Counted from the stretch's first letter, positions 44,733-55,232 are shown. The stretch is DNA of 64,000 nucleotides from Psychrobacter sp. WY6 (GCF_018448495.1 NZ_CP049902.1:3100001-3164000); one strand, 5' to 3'. Translations and numbers: made by a program. The notes: generated from the sequence alone by a model not told the origin.

Positions 44733-46522
44733 GTGTTCAGAAAACATATAACACTCAGCAGCGGTAGCAAACATTGCTATCACTGCGCAACCAGCGGGCT
44801 CACATATGCGCAGAAATGCTGGTCGCCTAATCGGCTTGACCGTTTTAGCGATGAGCATGGCTGCTTGTAACACGATTCCAAAAGCAGATATGCGCCCTGT
44901 GCTTGCTGAGCCAAATATCCCTATCGAACAAACCTATGGGGCATTCGATAAAGAAACGGTTAGTAGCGCTGATCAAGCAAGTATTGCGGGTCAACGCTGG
45001 CAGAATTTTTATAGCGATGAGCGTTTAAAGGGCTTGATTGCTTTAGGGTTAGAGAACAACAAAGATTTTGAAAGTGCTCGTTTAGCAATCGAGAAAGCAC
45101 GCGCACAGTATCAAATTACCGATCTTAATGATCTACCAGCGATTAATGGTAATGGTGGATACACGCGTCAAGCACAAAATAGAACCGACAAAAACCCCAA
45201 TAGTAGTTATAACGTCAACCTAGGGTTGGCTAATTACGAGTTGGACTTTTGGGGCAAAATTGCTAGCTTAAAAGATCAAGCGCTACAGAATTTCTTAGCC
45301 ACTACAGCGGCCAAAGATTCGACCCAAATCAGCTTGATTAGTAATATCGCTCAGAGCTATGCCAACTTGAGCTATAGCTTAGCGCAGTTAAAGCTGGCAG
45401 AAGCGACGGTTGAGAGTCGTGAAAAGTCCCTGTTTCGCTGATAAACGCTTTGAAGCAGGCATTGCCGAAGCTGCCATCTTGCAAGCCAGTGCGTCATTAG
45501 AAAATGCCAAACTTGCTGTCCTACGGGCACAAAGCAGCATTTTAAAATCACGTAACGCCTTACAGTTCTTGGTGGGTGGACCGATTCCAACCAATCTAAT
45601 TCCAACACCAGCAGTCAGCAACATCACTAGCCAGCAGATATTTAGTGCAGGCTTACCAAGTGAGTTGACGTTATCGCCCAGATGTACTGCAAGCAGAATA
45701 CAACCTAAAAGCCGCTGGAGCCAATATCGAAGTGGCACGAGCGTCTTATTTCCCGTCTATCAGCTTAGCAAGTAGCATTGGGGTTAGTAGCGGCAGTTTA
45801 GATGACTATTCAAAAGCGGCGCTGTCGGTTGGTCGTTGGCCAAGCATAGCGTGCCTATCTTTGACGCTGGTCGCTTAGACGCCAATTACGATGTGGCTAA
45901 AATTGAGCGTGAAAACGCTCACAGGCTACGAGAAATCGATCCAAACCGCATTCCGTGAAGTGTCAGACGTACTCGCGACACGAGCCACGCTGGGTGAGCA
46001 GCTCGAAGCACAATACCGTCTACAAGATAACTTTGAACAAACATTCCAGATAGCAGATGCACGCTTTAAAGCAGGTATTGCCAACTATCTAGATGTGTTA
46101 GATGCACAGCGTTCATTGTTCTCAACGCAGCAAGGTATTTTGGATTTAGAGCTACAAAAAATTGTGAGCCAAGTCGAGCTATACCAAGTGCTGGGTGGCG
46201 GTGCTAATTTGGATGTACCAACGGAGATTCCTGTACCGCATAAAAACTTAGTGCAACTAGTGAATCTACCGGCCAATAGTAATAAAGCAAAAGCGGCGAA
46301 TGCTATCGATGCGGCTAGCTCAGCGCGGGTTGCTTCTGCACAAGAAGCAAACGCCATAAACAAGCGCAACCATCGGAAACGGCTACCTTTGAGCCGACCG
46401 CTGTCGTTGACGTCAATAATGATGGCAAAAAAGATGCTGCCGTAGGAGTCGTTACCAAACAGACGACGTATAACGAAACCAGTGTTGAGCAAGTACCGGT
46501 CACGCAGATCGTTGAGCCTTAA
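44729..46522 (+). CDS. RND efflux outer-membrane lipoprotein channel, OprM/NodT type (frameshifts)
   Basis: TolC-like outer-membrane factor with a lipobox (MSMAAC). The start ATG at 44729 overlaps the pump stop as ATGA, then breaks near 44768; residues from 44806 give the conserved [26 protein letters not shown] and [10 protein letters not shown]. More breaks lie near 45435, 45680-45900 and 46370. Repeats [14 protein letters not shown] and [20 protein letters not shown] identify the second OEP domain. The C-terminal Ala/Asn-rich tail is unusual. Last gene of the efflux operon. Confidence 0.87.
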
Positions 46523-46575
46523 ATACTGATAAATAGTGTGAGGTGATTTCCTTCACATTGATAGTCGATAAGTAC

Positions 46576-46605
46576 AAAAAGCCCTACCGACTTGGTAGGG
46601 CTTTT
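46576..46605 (+). terminator. Terminator of the efflux operon
   Basis: AAAAAGCCCTACC and GGTAGGGCTTTTT pair around GACTT, followed by further T residues. Confidence 0.9.
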
Positions 46606-46763
46606 TGCTTTTTTAAGGCGCTTTTAGTTATAGTAGGGAAATTAGCTTACACATACTTTTATCCACTTATTAATGTCCGTGATATAAAAAAACATATGCT
46701 TCAAAACAGCTTATTTAATCAAGCTGATAAATAACAATGACTAAAATCTAATGAGGACAAATC

Positions 46764-47771
<1,008 letters not shown>

Positions 47772-47806
47772 TAAATTAAGCAGCTTTTTATTTATACCGT
47801 CAATTC

Positions 47807-47846
47807 ATCGCGCCAACTGTGATCAATCAGCTGGCGCGATTTTTTA
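47807..47846. terminator. Terminator between hemB and the GST-family gene
   Basis: ATCGCGCCAACTG and CAGCTGGCGCGAT pair with one mismatch around 8 bases, followed by T6 on the plus strand. Confidence 0.85.
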
Positions 47847-47875
47847 TTGGTCTTATTTTAATACCTCAATAGAAC

Positions 47876-48848
47876 TTATAAACGTGTACGCTCGTGTGGC
47901 TCATTAAAATCAAGCACTGGACCAATAGGAATGATACGCGTGGGATTGATATTGGCATGGCTAGTATAATAATGCTGCTTAATATGCTCGATGCTTACCG
48001 TCTCTGCAATACCTCGCACTTGATATAAATCACGCAAATAACCCCAAAGATTGGGATAATCAACAATACGGCGAATATTACATTTAAAGTGTCCGACATA
48101 TACCGCATCAAAACGCACCAGCGTAGTAAACAAGCGCCAATCCGCCTCAGTAATCGTATTACCTAGCAAATAACGCTGGTCTGTCAAACGTGCCTCTAGC
48201 GTCTCTAATACATCGAATAGCTCCGTCACCGCTTCTTCATAAGCCTCTTGTGTGGTCGAAAATCCTGCTTTATAAACGCCATTATTGACCGTAGAATAAA
48301 CGAGCTCATTAACTGCATTAATTTCTGCTAACTCGGTTGGTAAAAAATTACCTGCTAGTGCCCCAACCTCATCAAAAGCTGAGTTAAACATACGAATGAT
48401 CTCAGAGGACTCATTACTGACGATGGTATTGGTTTTTTTGTCCCATAATACGGGCACCGTCACCCGTCCTGTATAGTCAGGCTTTGCCGCCGTATAAATC
48501 TCATATAAGTAATTAGCATTTACAATAGGATCAGCAATCACGCCCTCGCCCTCTGCAAACGTCCAGCCCTTATCGCCCATAAATGGATGCACCACTGACA
48601 GCGAAATCAGGTCTTGCAAACGCTTTAGCTGACGGTAAATAATGGTACGATGTGCCCAAGGACATGCAAGCGAGATATAAATGATAGCGATCAGCTTCGG
48701 CTTTAAAACCGCCAACACCTGATGAGCCTGCGCTGCCATCGACCGTGACCCAATTTCTAAAACCGGCATCTTCTCGCTCAAAACGTCCACCGCTCGCCTC
48801 TGTGTCATACCATTTGTCTTGCCATTGACCATCAACCAATAGACCCAT
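47876..48848 (-). CDS. Glutathionyl-hydroquinone reductase, YqjG/EcM4-like (one frameshift)
   Basis: Xi-class GST that removes glutathione from glutathionyl-hydroquinones. MGLLVDGQWQDKWYDT at 48848, GRFEREDAGFRNWV, and the catalytic CPWAHRT are the family hallmarks, as are VPVLWDKKTNTIVSNESSEIIRMFN and DWRLFTTLVRFDAVYVGHFKCN. A 1-nt shift near 48675 separates the N-terminal from the CPWAH segment. About 324 residues. Convergent with hemB. Confidence 0.88.
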
Positions 48849-49068
48849 AACACTCTCCTCAACATTCTATTTTGATATAACTTTTGTGAAATATGCATAC
48901 TGTGAAGTCATTATCACTATCCTCACTTTATTTTGAGAATGATACCAGTTATATACTGCCTAGCTATTAGGATTTGTAGTTCTACTGACAATAAAAAATA
49001 AACCAATTTCAATCACTATTTAATATAACTACATAAAAAAATATTAAAAGTCACTTAATATAAAGTGT

Positions 49069-49085
49069 GATAATCATTATTATGC
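49069..49085. promoter_or_regulatory. Possible Fur-like site
   Basis: GATAATCATTATTATGC resembles the core of the Fur box (GATAATCATTATC). It lies between the GST-family gene and the tRNA promoter, in a 305-bp gap otherwise without a gene. AT-rich sequence makes a chance match quite possible. Confidence 0.3.
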
Positions 49086-49112
49086 TAATAAAAAATTTAT
49101 TAGAAATAAAGC

Positions 49113-49140
49113 TTGCAAAGTCTCAAAAACTTGATAGAAT
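49113..49140 (+). promoter_or_regulatory. Promoter of tRNA-Val
   Basis: TTGCAA (49113-49118), 16 bp, TAGAAT (49135-49140), 14 bp before the mature tRNA. Confidence 0.6.
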
Positions 49141-49153
49141 ACTCAACCTAAAT

Positions 49154-49230
<77 letters not shown>

Positions 49231-49240
49231 AATATTTAGA

Positions 49241-49272
49241 AAGCCCCAGTTTAACGACTGGGGCTTTTTTTC
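49241..49272 (+). terminator. Terminator of tRNA-Val
   Basis: AAGCCCCAGT and ACTGGGGCTT pair around TTAACG, followed by T6. Confidence 0.9.
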
Positions 49273-49363
49273 CGTAAAATATGGGCTGTAGCGGAAAATC
49301 TTTACTCGTAACACTCTGTAATCATCACTACTTAGGCTCTTTTAAACTGCTCAAAAAAACGAC

Positions 49364-49391
49364 GGTGACCAAATGGTGACCAAAACGTGAC
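49364..49391. repeat. Direct repeats near the integration site
   Basis: GGTGACCAAA occurs at 49364-49373 and 49375-49384 and is followed by the related CGTGAC. Closely spaced direct repeats of this size near attL may be integrase or excisionase arm sites. Confidence 0.4.
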
Positions 49392-49458
49392 TAGCTTCCA
49401 AAAACTCTTCAATTAAAAACTCGCTTTTTGACCTCTACTTCAAATTTTAGATTAATGT

Positions 49459-49684
49459 CTATTTCTTTCTATCCTCTGCCTCAATCTCTGTTACATATTC
49501 AAAAATATCTCCTACCCCTACTTCTAAATATTCACAAAGCTTATCTATCGTATCGAAATCAATTCTTGATGACTGATCATTATATCTTATGCAAAGTTGT
49601 TTTGCTAACACCTGTCGCTCGCACTGCATCCGCTACTTTTAGCCTTCTTTCAGCTAACAAAGTGGGAAGATGGTTAACTATCAT
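49459..49684 (-). CDS. Small Cro/CI-type HTH regulator (frameshifted)
   Basis: From ATG at 49684 the frame reads MIVNHLPTLLAERRLKVADAV, then VSKTTLHKI, an HTH of the compact Xre/HTH_26 kind. It breaks at an ATAT repeat near 49583 and continues RIDFDTIDKLCEYLEVGVGDIF to a stop at 49459; about 75 residues. This family typically represses its own mobile element, and its place divergent from the HTH gene and integrase fits. The lost unit looks like one AT of an ATATAT run. Confidence 0.7.
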
Positions 49685-49801
49685 CCTAAAAACTCCAACT
49701 ATAGTTATAAAAAGTACTTGCATAGTTATAAATATGTGTTAAATTACAACTATGGTATTCAAAAGTACCATTATAATTAAACTTTATATAAGGAACTCAT
49801 T

Positions 49802-50017
49802 ATGTCACATACTTACCTAACTACCCAAGAGCTTTCTGAGCTTATCAAATACAACCCTCGTACGATACGTAATGAGCTCAAAGATACTGTGCTCATCGAA
49901 GGAATTCATTATATACGCCCATTCGGGGGTCGTAAGATCTTATATGTCTGGGAAGAAATCGAAAAAGATATGCGTACTGGTGTCGCCGGTAGCATCAACG
50001 CTATGGCACTACAATAA
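49802..50017 (+). CDS. Small excisionase-like HTH protein
   Basis: 71 residues: YLTTQELSELIKYNPRTIRNELKD is a helix-turn-helix, followed by a wing-like part (GGRKILYVWEEIEKDM). Such small proteins next to tyrosine integrases act as directionality factors or regulators. AAGGAACT precedes the ATG. It ends 11 bp before the integrase gene, so the two are likely one transcript. Confidence 0.65.
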   Translation: MSHTYLTTQELSELIKYNPRTIRNELKDTVLIEGIHYIRPFGGRKILYVWEEIEKDMRTGVAGSINAMALQ

Positions 50018-50028
50018 GGAGAAATATC

Positions 50029-51225
50029 ATGGCTAGTATCAGAAGTAGATATAACAAGTTAGTGGTCGACTTTCGCTATATGAATAAACGTTGTAGGGAG
50101 ACGACAAACCTTACAGACACGCCAGCTAATCGCAAAAAGCTTGAGAAGGTAATTGAACAGATGGAGGCAGAAATCACCCTAGGCATCTTTAGCTATGCTA
50201 AGTATTTTCCGAAAAGTGATAAAGCAGCAGAAATGGTCGCGTTAAACGATCGTAAGGAATGTATTAATACTAACGTTCCTTCTTTTAAGCAGTTTGCAAC
50301 ACTATGGTTTTCTGAAAAAGAAATTGAGTGGCGCGATACCTACAAACGTAAAATACAGGAGATTATTGATATGTATTTAATTCCTGAGTTTGGGACTAGA
50401 CCCATTCATCTCATAAAAAAGACAGATGTATTAGCCTTCCGTTCATCGCTCGCCAAAGTAACGTACGGAAAAGCTAACAAACATCTGTCAGCGGCACGCA
50501 TCAATTCGATAATGGTACCTTTAGGTATGATACTAAAAGAAGCCGCGAAACGCTATAAGTTTGATAACCCTTATGATGACATTAAGTCGCTCAAAGAGCC
50601 AAAGACTGATATCCAGCCATTTACACTGGAGGAGGTCTGGAAATTCATCAATGGTGTAAGAGCTGACTATCGTAATTATTATTTAGTACGTTTCTTTACT
50701 GGTATGCGTACGAGTGAGATTGATGGATTAACGTGGGAGAATATTGACTTTAATCGTCGTGAGATTGTGATCAAGCAGGCGCTGGTTAAAGGGAAAATAG
50801 TTCCTCCTAAGACGCAAGAGTCTTATAGAGCGATTCAAATGTCACCTTGGGTTTTTGATGCTTTAAAAGAACAACAGGCAATCACTTATAAGCGCTCAGA
50901 TTATGTGTTTTGTGCCCATACTGGTTCGCCGCTTGATTATAACAATATCAATAAACAAGTATGGCATCCCACGCTGAGGCTTTTAGGACTCAAGACACGC
51001 AACGCTTATCAGACAAGACACACGGCAGCAACGCTTTGGTTAGCTGCTGGTGAGAGTCCTGAGTGGATAGCCAGCCAAATGGGACACTCTACGACTAAGA
51101 TGCTATTCAATACATATAGTCGTTATGTACCAAATATGACCCGTCAAGATGGCAGCGCTTTTGAGGCATTGGTCAATCGGAGTCAGATTGCTCAAGCATC
51201 TACTGACAAGGAGAAGGCACAATGA
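50029..51225 (+). CDS. Tyrosine-type site-specific integrase
   Basis: 398 residues, intact. The N-terminal arm-binding domain (SIRSRYNKLVVDFRYMNKRCRETT, as in DUF3596-type integrases) is followed by the SAM-like core-binding domain, then the catalytic domain: R in FFTGMRTSEIDGL (near 227), TRHTAATLWL (near 331), GHST and the Tyr nucleophile in LFNTYSRYVP (near 365). AAGGAG before the ATG. It probably inserted the island into the tRNA-Val 50-800 bp to its left. It overlaps the next gene by 4 bp (ATGA). Confidence 0.9.
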   Translation: MASIRSRYNKLVVDFRYMNKRCRETTNLTDTPANRKKLEKVIEQMEAEITLGIFSYAKYFPKSDKAAEMVALNDRKECINTNVPSFKQFATLWFSEKEIEWRDTYKRKIQEIIDMYLIPEFGTRPIHLIKKTDVLAFRSSLAKVTYGKANKHLSAARINSIMVPLGMILKEAAKRYKFDNPYDDIKSLKEPKTDIQPFTLEEVWKFINGVRADYRNYYLVRFFTGMRTSEIDGLTWENIDFNRREIVIKQALVKGKIVPPKTQESYRAIQMSPWVFDALKEQQAITYKRSDYVFCAHTGSPLDYNNINKQVWHPTLRLLGLKTRNAYQTRHTAATLWLAAGESPEWIASQMGHSTTKMLFNTYSRYVPNMTRQDGSAFEALVNRSQIAQASTDKEKAQ

Positions 51226-51512
51226 AAGTTATTAATTACGATGAACTATTTGCGGACTTGAAACCTAGTGGCTACGTCAGCGAGGATGCTAATGGTATTG
51301 CTAACACTTTGATTTGTGAGCTCTATATTCAGTCAGGTGTTGGTTTGGCTCGTTTCTTAAGTGTTGATCGTTGCTTTGATAATCATATGGCTATGCGCGT
51401 ATGGGTACAAAAGCGCTTAGATGCTAATAGTGGGTATGTGGTTGATGACATGTATCAAAAGCTTCAGGGTGAGCTTTATGAGCTATTGCCGCAGCATGGC
51501 TCATGGCTGTGA
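51222..51512 (+). CDS. Hypothetical protein downstream of integrase
   Basis: 96 residues, not recognised. Start overlaps the integrase stop as ATGA, so it is translated with it. It has Asp/Tyr-rich ends and no membrane segment or clear motif. Conserved position in integrase operons suggests an accessory role, but nothing shows a function. Confidence 0.6.
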   Translation: MKVINYDELFADLKPSGYVSEDANGIANTLICELYIQSGVGLARFLSVDRCFDNHMAMRVWVQKRLDANSGYVVDDMYQKLQGELYELLPQHGSWL

Positions 51513-51532
51513 CTACTAACGAGGAGAATACT

Positions 51533-51853
51533 ATGAGTGTAAAATTTTTCTTCGACTCAAATGTAGATGATGCGGCAAAGCTTTTATGCCATGAATATTG
51601 GTCATATGTTTCACCCAGTAATTATATTCGTCATCTGAATAAGCTTTGCTATGACTATGATGTAAGTCCTAAGGATTTGTTTACTAACCTTGCAAAATGT
51701 CAGGCCTATTTAGATGAGATTCATTGTGAGTACTGCGGTCTTGGTTACCGTCTAGATGTGCCAGCGGATATTTCGTATATAAAAAAGCAGGAATTCTGGT
51801 TTTGTGATGGCTGTATTAACTTTTCGGGAGGTCAGCTTATTGTAGGTAGGTAA
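51533..51853 (+). CDS. Hypothetical protein with two CxxC pairs
   Basis: Starts at 51533 (MSVKFFFDSNVDDAAKLL) with GAGGAGAA upstream; 106 residues. The C-terminal half has CEYCGLG and CDGCINF, a likely zinc ribbon. I do not recognise the family. It follows the integrase operon and could be a DNA- or protein-binding accessory factor; intact. Confidence 0.6.
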   Translation: MSVKFFFDSNVDDAAKLLCHEYWSYVSPSNYIRHLNKLCYDYDVSPKDLFTNLAKCQAYLDEIHCEYCGLGYRLDVPADISYIKKQEFWFCDGCINFSGGQLIVGR

Positions 51854-51981
51854 ATACTTGAGATTACTTTATAACCAGAGAGCCTAGGCTGTCTGGTTAT
51901 CTGTTTTTAGAAGTTTAGATGAGTAATATATAAGTTCACTATCATACAGAATAAGAAAAATTAATTTATAATGAGTAAATC

Positions 51982-52209
51982 ATGGAAAACTTTAATACTA
52001 ATAATCAAACTGATACAACGGATCTAAATGCTTTACGCATGCCTCGGATGTTAACATTGAAAGAGGCTATCTACTTCACTGGGTTAAGTAGCACAAGGAT
52101 TTATGAGATGTTAGACAAGAAGTCTAATCGCTATGATACCACCTTCCCAATTCAGGTTAAGCTATTAAAAGGTCGTGTGGCATGGGTAGAAAGTGAAATT
52201 GCTCAGTGA
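51982..52209 (+). CDS. AlpA-family regulator, ends four codons early
   Basis: 75 residues with the AlpA/Phage_AlpA winged HTH: RMLTLKEAIYFTGLSSTRIYEML, FPIQVKLLKGRVAWVESEIAQ. AlpA proteins normally continue with Trp (EIEQW...). Here TGA occupies that position and LGKK then TAG follows in frame at 52224, so a TGG to TGA change is probable. AlpA activates excision genes of cryptic prophages in E. coli. Confidence 0.7.
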   Translation: MENFNTNNQTDTTDLNALRMPRMLTLKEAIYFTGLSSTRIYEMLDKKSNRYDTTFPIQVKLLKGRVAWVESEIAQ

Positions 52210-52262
52210 TTAGGTAAAAAATAGCTGCGAGAGTTCACTAAGCAGTAAGCAGTTATATGTAA

Positions 52263-52287
52263 ATAAGCCACTTCGAGTGGCTTATTT
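52263..52287 (+). terminator. Terminator after the AlpA-like gene
   Basis: ATAAGCCACT and AGTGGCTTAT pair perfectly around TCG; the following sequence is T-rich (TTTTG). Confidence 0.75.
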
Positions 52288-52344
52288 TGTATAGTGTTAT
52301 ACTGTATTCAGTTTTATAATTGCGTTATCGAACTATTGGCATAA

Positions 52345-52440
52345 TTAGATGACCAACCCATCTAATTTATAAATCAGGCTCGTACGACTATTAACCTGAT
52401 TTTTCTCATACATATTTCTTAAATGCTTTTTTACAGTATT
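52345..52440 (-). pseudogene. luxR-type regulator, C-terminal piece cut off by IS
   Basis: On the minus strand the frame N-TVKKHLRNMYEKNQVNSRTSL...GLVI ends at 52345. It is the last half of a LuxR/FixJ HTH (recognition helix TVKKHLRNMYEK). It joins exactly to the piece that ends at 53300 if the IS and one TA are removed (...DQLYIT-I-NTVKKHL). Confidence 0.88.
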
Positions 52441-52441
52441 A

Positions 52442-53299
52442 GGGCGTGTTGAACATTCATAATTTCAGCCAGATATAGGCACAAGCGAGAGCCACTGTGT
52501 TCTCATAACTTTGTTTGAGCTTATCAAATCTAGTTGCAACCGCCCTGTAGTTTTTTAACTTAGCAAAAGCATTTTCTACTAAGTGTCGAGCCTTGTACAA
52601 GTGCCAGTCCATATGGTTATTGGTGAACTTAGTATTCTGTTTTCTAGGAATATTATTGAAGCAACCCGCTTGTTCAATATGGTCTCGCAGCGGATCAGAA
52701 TCATAGCCCTTATCGGCACATAGCATGTCTGTACCACTTAAATTAATCTTATCAACTAAGTCTGGAGCCACCTTTACATCGTGAGTCGTGCCATCTGATA
52801 AGATAAAAGTAATAGGGTTGCCGTGAGCATCAACCGCCAAATGAATCTTGGTGGCGCGTCCTGCCACACTTTTACTAATGGCTTGTTCCACCTCATTGCT
52901 ACCATTACTGTGCTGATGCGCTTTAATGTGTGTGCCATCGATAAATACCCATTCACAGTCTGAGTCTTTAATTAATAAAGCGAACAGTGCAATCAGTTTA
53001 TTGCTACGAAACCAGCGCTGATAAGCCTTATAGACGGTATTAGGCTTACCAAAGTAAGGTGGCAGATCACGCCAAGGACAGCCAACACGCATACGATATA
53101 ATACGCCTTCGACTGTTTGTCTAAGATTCCCTTTGTCATAGATATTAAGTTCTAGTAATATAGGTCTTAGTCTTGTCCAGTGTTGATCTTTGAGCATTGT
53201 ACGAGGCATAGCAAACGATGTCTTTTTTGTGTGAGAACTTAAAGACTAACCGTTTGCTATTTTTTTGCCATCATTTTATTCTCAATGTTCAACACGCCC
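52442..53299 (-). mobile_element. IS5-family insertion sequence (IS427-like), complete
   Basis: 858 bp with inverted ends GGGCGTGTTGAACATT and a TA on each side (52440-52441 and 53300-53301), the 2-bp duplication of the IS427 group. It has one intact transposase gene. It lies inside a luxR-type gene, and its ends match the MITE-like element at 24941. Confidence 0.92.
52457..53209 (-). CDS. IS5-family transposase
   Basis: 250 residues in one frame. The N-terminal DUF4096-like part (RRPILLEL..., GVLYRMRVGCPWRDLPPYFG) and the DDE core: FIDGTHIKAHQ, CADKGYDSDPLRD, and HLVENAFAKLKNYRAVATRFDK with Glu. Complete catalytic triad in the IS427 arrangement; probably active and able to move MITE-like relatives that share its ends. 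Confidence 0.93.
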   Translation of the reverse strand: MPRTMLKDQHWTRLRPILLELNIYDKGNLRQTVEGVLYRMRVGCPWRDLPPYFGKPNTVYKAYQRWFRSNKLIALFALLIKDSDCEWVFIDGTHIKAHQHSNGSNEVEQAISKSVAGRATKIHLAVDAHGNPITFILSDGTTHDVKVAPDLVDKINLSGTDMLCADKGYDSDPLRDHIEQAGCFNNIPRKQNTKFTNNHMDWHLYKARHLVENAFAKLKNYRAVATRFDKLKQSYENTVALACAYIWLKL

Positions 53300-53957
53300 T
53301 AATAGTAATGTACAATTGGTCGGCAATTTCTATATTTGAGCATCCTTTTGTTACAAGTCGATAAACTTCCAATTCTCTCGTGGAAAGAATGGGCTGAAGA
53401 TCTCTAGTCGGATTAACTAACATTTTAACCGTTGCATTCTCTTTTATCCGCATTGAATTCTTTACTAAGTGCTGCAAATGCGTGGATAGTGTTTGCAATA
53501 TTTTCTTATCTTTTCGAGTAAAGAGTCTCTCCCCTTTAAACCTTACAAATCCAATGCCTGCATAAATAGTAGTAGCCGTAGAAAGGTACATCACCATTTG
53601 ATCTATTATCTCGTGTCGCTCTATAAAGTGATTGTAAGAGGAGTTTGCCAACTCCTTTTGGGTTGTCACCTCCCCAATTCTATACACCGAATCTTTGCTA
53701 CTTCCTAAGTTACGCAAGTGCTTTTTAGGGTGCATCACATCGTTTGTTCTATGAATTTCTTTATAATCAAACATCATTTGGTCGCTAAAATTATAGAACT
53801 TTAAACTATGCATATTACCTTCTTCATCTGCATGCCAAAGTAATGAGCGATCAAACTTAAAAAGCTTGGAAAGTAACGATTGAATATTTCTGTAATCGTA
53901 TAGTGAGCTATTGATAAAACTTAAAATATTTTGATAGTCCGTTTTTGTTAAGTTCAT
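53300..53957 (-). pseudogene. luxR-type regulator, N-terminal piece cut off by IS
   Basis: Start MNLTKTDYQNILSF at 53957 with AAGGAA upstream. The first 180 residues form an unrecognised sensor-like region with no clear acyl-homoserine-lactone-binding motif. Then comes the first half of a LuxR HTH (LSTRELEVYRLVTKGCSNIEIADQLYIT), where the IS begins. The DNA-binding helix is separated, so the protein is inactive as it stands. Divergent from the deacetylase-family gene, which it probably regulated. Confidence 0.88.
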
Positions 53958-54020
53958 AATTCCTTTTCCTTGTTGCTCTAGTCCCACAAAACCTCTTCCT
54001 TGTCGAAGGTGCTCTTAATC

Positions 54021-54030
54021 AGTCTAGACT
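54021..54030. promoter_or_regulatory. Palindrome between luxR and the amidohydrolase gene
   Basis: AGTCTAGACT is a perfect 10-bp palindrome in the 165-bp divergent spacer, the place expected for the LuxR operator. Function is inferred from position only. Confidence 0.35.
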
Positions 54031-54122
54031 AAAAAATTATCCTTTTGTAATATACAACAGTTTGATTATTTGGAATGATAAGACTAACAATCACGTTACA
54101 AACAACGAAACAAGGAAGTGAA

Positions 54123-55232
54123 ATGAAAACTACAGGTTTTATCTACGATGAAAGCTATTTCTGGCACGATAATGGTTCAGGCGCACTGCATTTAGCCTCT
54201 GGCGGTTACGTGCAAAGTCACACATATGGAGAAGATCCTGAAACGAAGAGACGTTTTAAGAACTTGATGGATATTTGTGGTTTGACTCCTCAATTACAGT
54301 CAATAGCTCCACAACGCGCTACAAGAGAAGATATCGAGCTATTCCACCTGCCAAATTATGTTGATAAAGTAAAAGAATTAAGTGACGCGAACGGTGGTGA
54401 TGCAGGACAGATTGCTATTGTAGGTAGAGGCTCTTATGAAATTGCTCTCCTATCTGCAGGTGGAGCAATGACCGCTGTAGAATCTGTTATGGATGGAGAC
54501 GTTCAAAACGTTTACGCATTAACAAGACCGCCTGGCCATCATGCTGAAGCACAAGAAGGAATGGGGTTTTGCTTATTCAATAACGTAGCAATCGCAGCAA
54601 AGCATGCTAAACGAAAGTATAACTTAGAGCGCATTCTCGTGCTTGATTGGGATGTTCACCATGGTAATGGTACAGAACAGGCATTTTACGAGGATGACAG
54701 CACACTATTTATCTCCCTGCATCAAGATAACTTATTTCCTGCCGAGCGTGGTCACATTGAACATACAGGTAAAGACAAAGGTGAAGGCTATAACGTCAAC
54801 ATTCCATTGCCAGCTGGTACAGGAAATGCTGGATATCTAAATGCATTTGAAAAGATTGTTGGTCCGATTGTTGATCAATTTAAACCTGAGCTCATTATCG
54901 TATCCGCAGGACAAGATCCCAATTTCTTTGATCCATTGGCACGAATGATGGTGACATCAGGAGGCTTCAGACGTTTTGCAGAATTTATGAAAAATCTTGC
55001 AGAAAAACATTGTGACGGTCGTTTAGTACTATGTCATGAAGGTGGATATAGTGCAGCATATGTTCCTTTCTGCTCATTGGCTATCGTTGAAGCAATTAGT
55101 GGTATTAAAACCGATGTAGAAGATCCATTTATGGAAGGTTTTGGTGTCCCAGTTGAAACACTGTTCCCTCATGAAGATGCAGCTGTTCAGGCAGTTATAG
55201 AACAGCAGTCAAAATATTGGAAGTTTAAATAA
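54123..55232 (+). CDS. Histone-deacetylase-superfamily amidohydrolase
   Basis: 369 residues, intact. Zinc hydrolase of the arginase/deacetylase fold: TRPPGHHAE (His pair), VLDWDVHHGNGTEQAF (zinc Asp/His), FISLHQDNLFPAERGHIEHTG, and SAGQDPNFFDPLARM where the family has Asp-Ala-His; the zinc Asp may be that in GQD. Class II-like bacterial members act on acetylpolyamines or acetylated small molecules. Start at 54123 has AAGGAAG. Divergent from the broken luxR, its likely regulator. Substrate unknown. Confidence 0.85.
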   Translation: MKTTGFIYDESYFWHDNGSGALHLASGGYVQSHTYGEDPETKRRFKNLMDICGLTPQLQSIAPQRATREDIELFHLPNYVDKVKELSDANGGDAGQIAIVGRGSYEIALLSAGGAMTAVESVMDGDVQNVYALTRPPGHHAEAQEGMGFCLFNNVAIAAKHAKRKYNLERILVLDWDVHHGNGTEQAFYEDDSTLFISLHQDNLFPAERGHIEHTGKDKGEGYNVNIPLPAGTGNAGYLNAFEKIVGPIVDQFKPELIIVSAGQDPNFFDPLARMMVTSGGFRRFAEFMKNLAEKHCDGRLVLCHEGGYSAAYVPFCSLAIVEAISGIKTDVEDPFMEGFGVPVETLFPHEDAAVQAVIEQQSKYWKFK

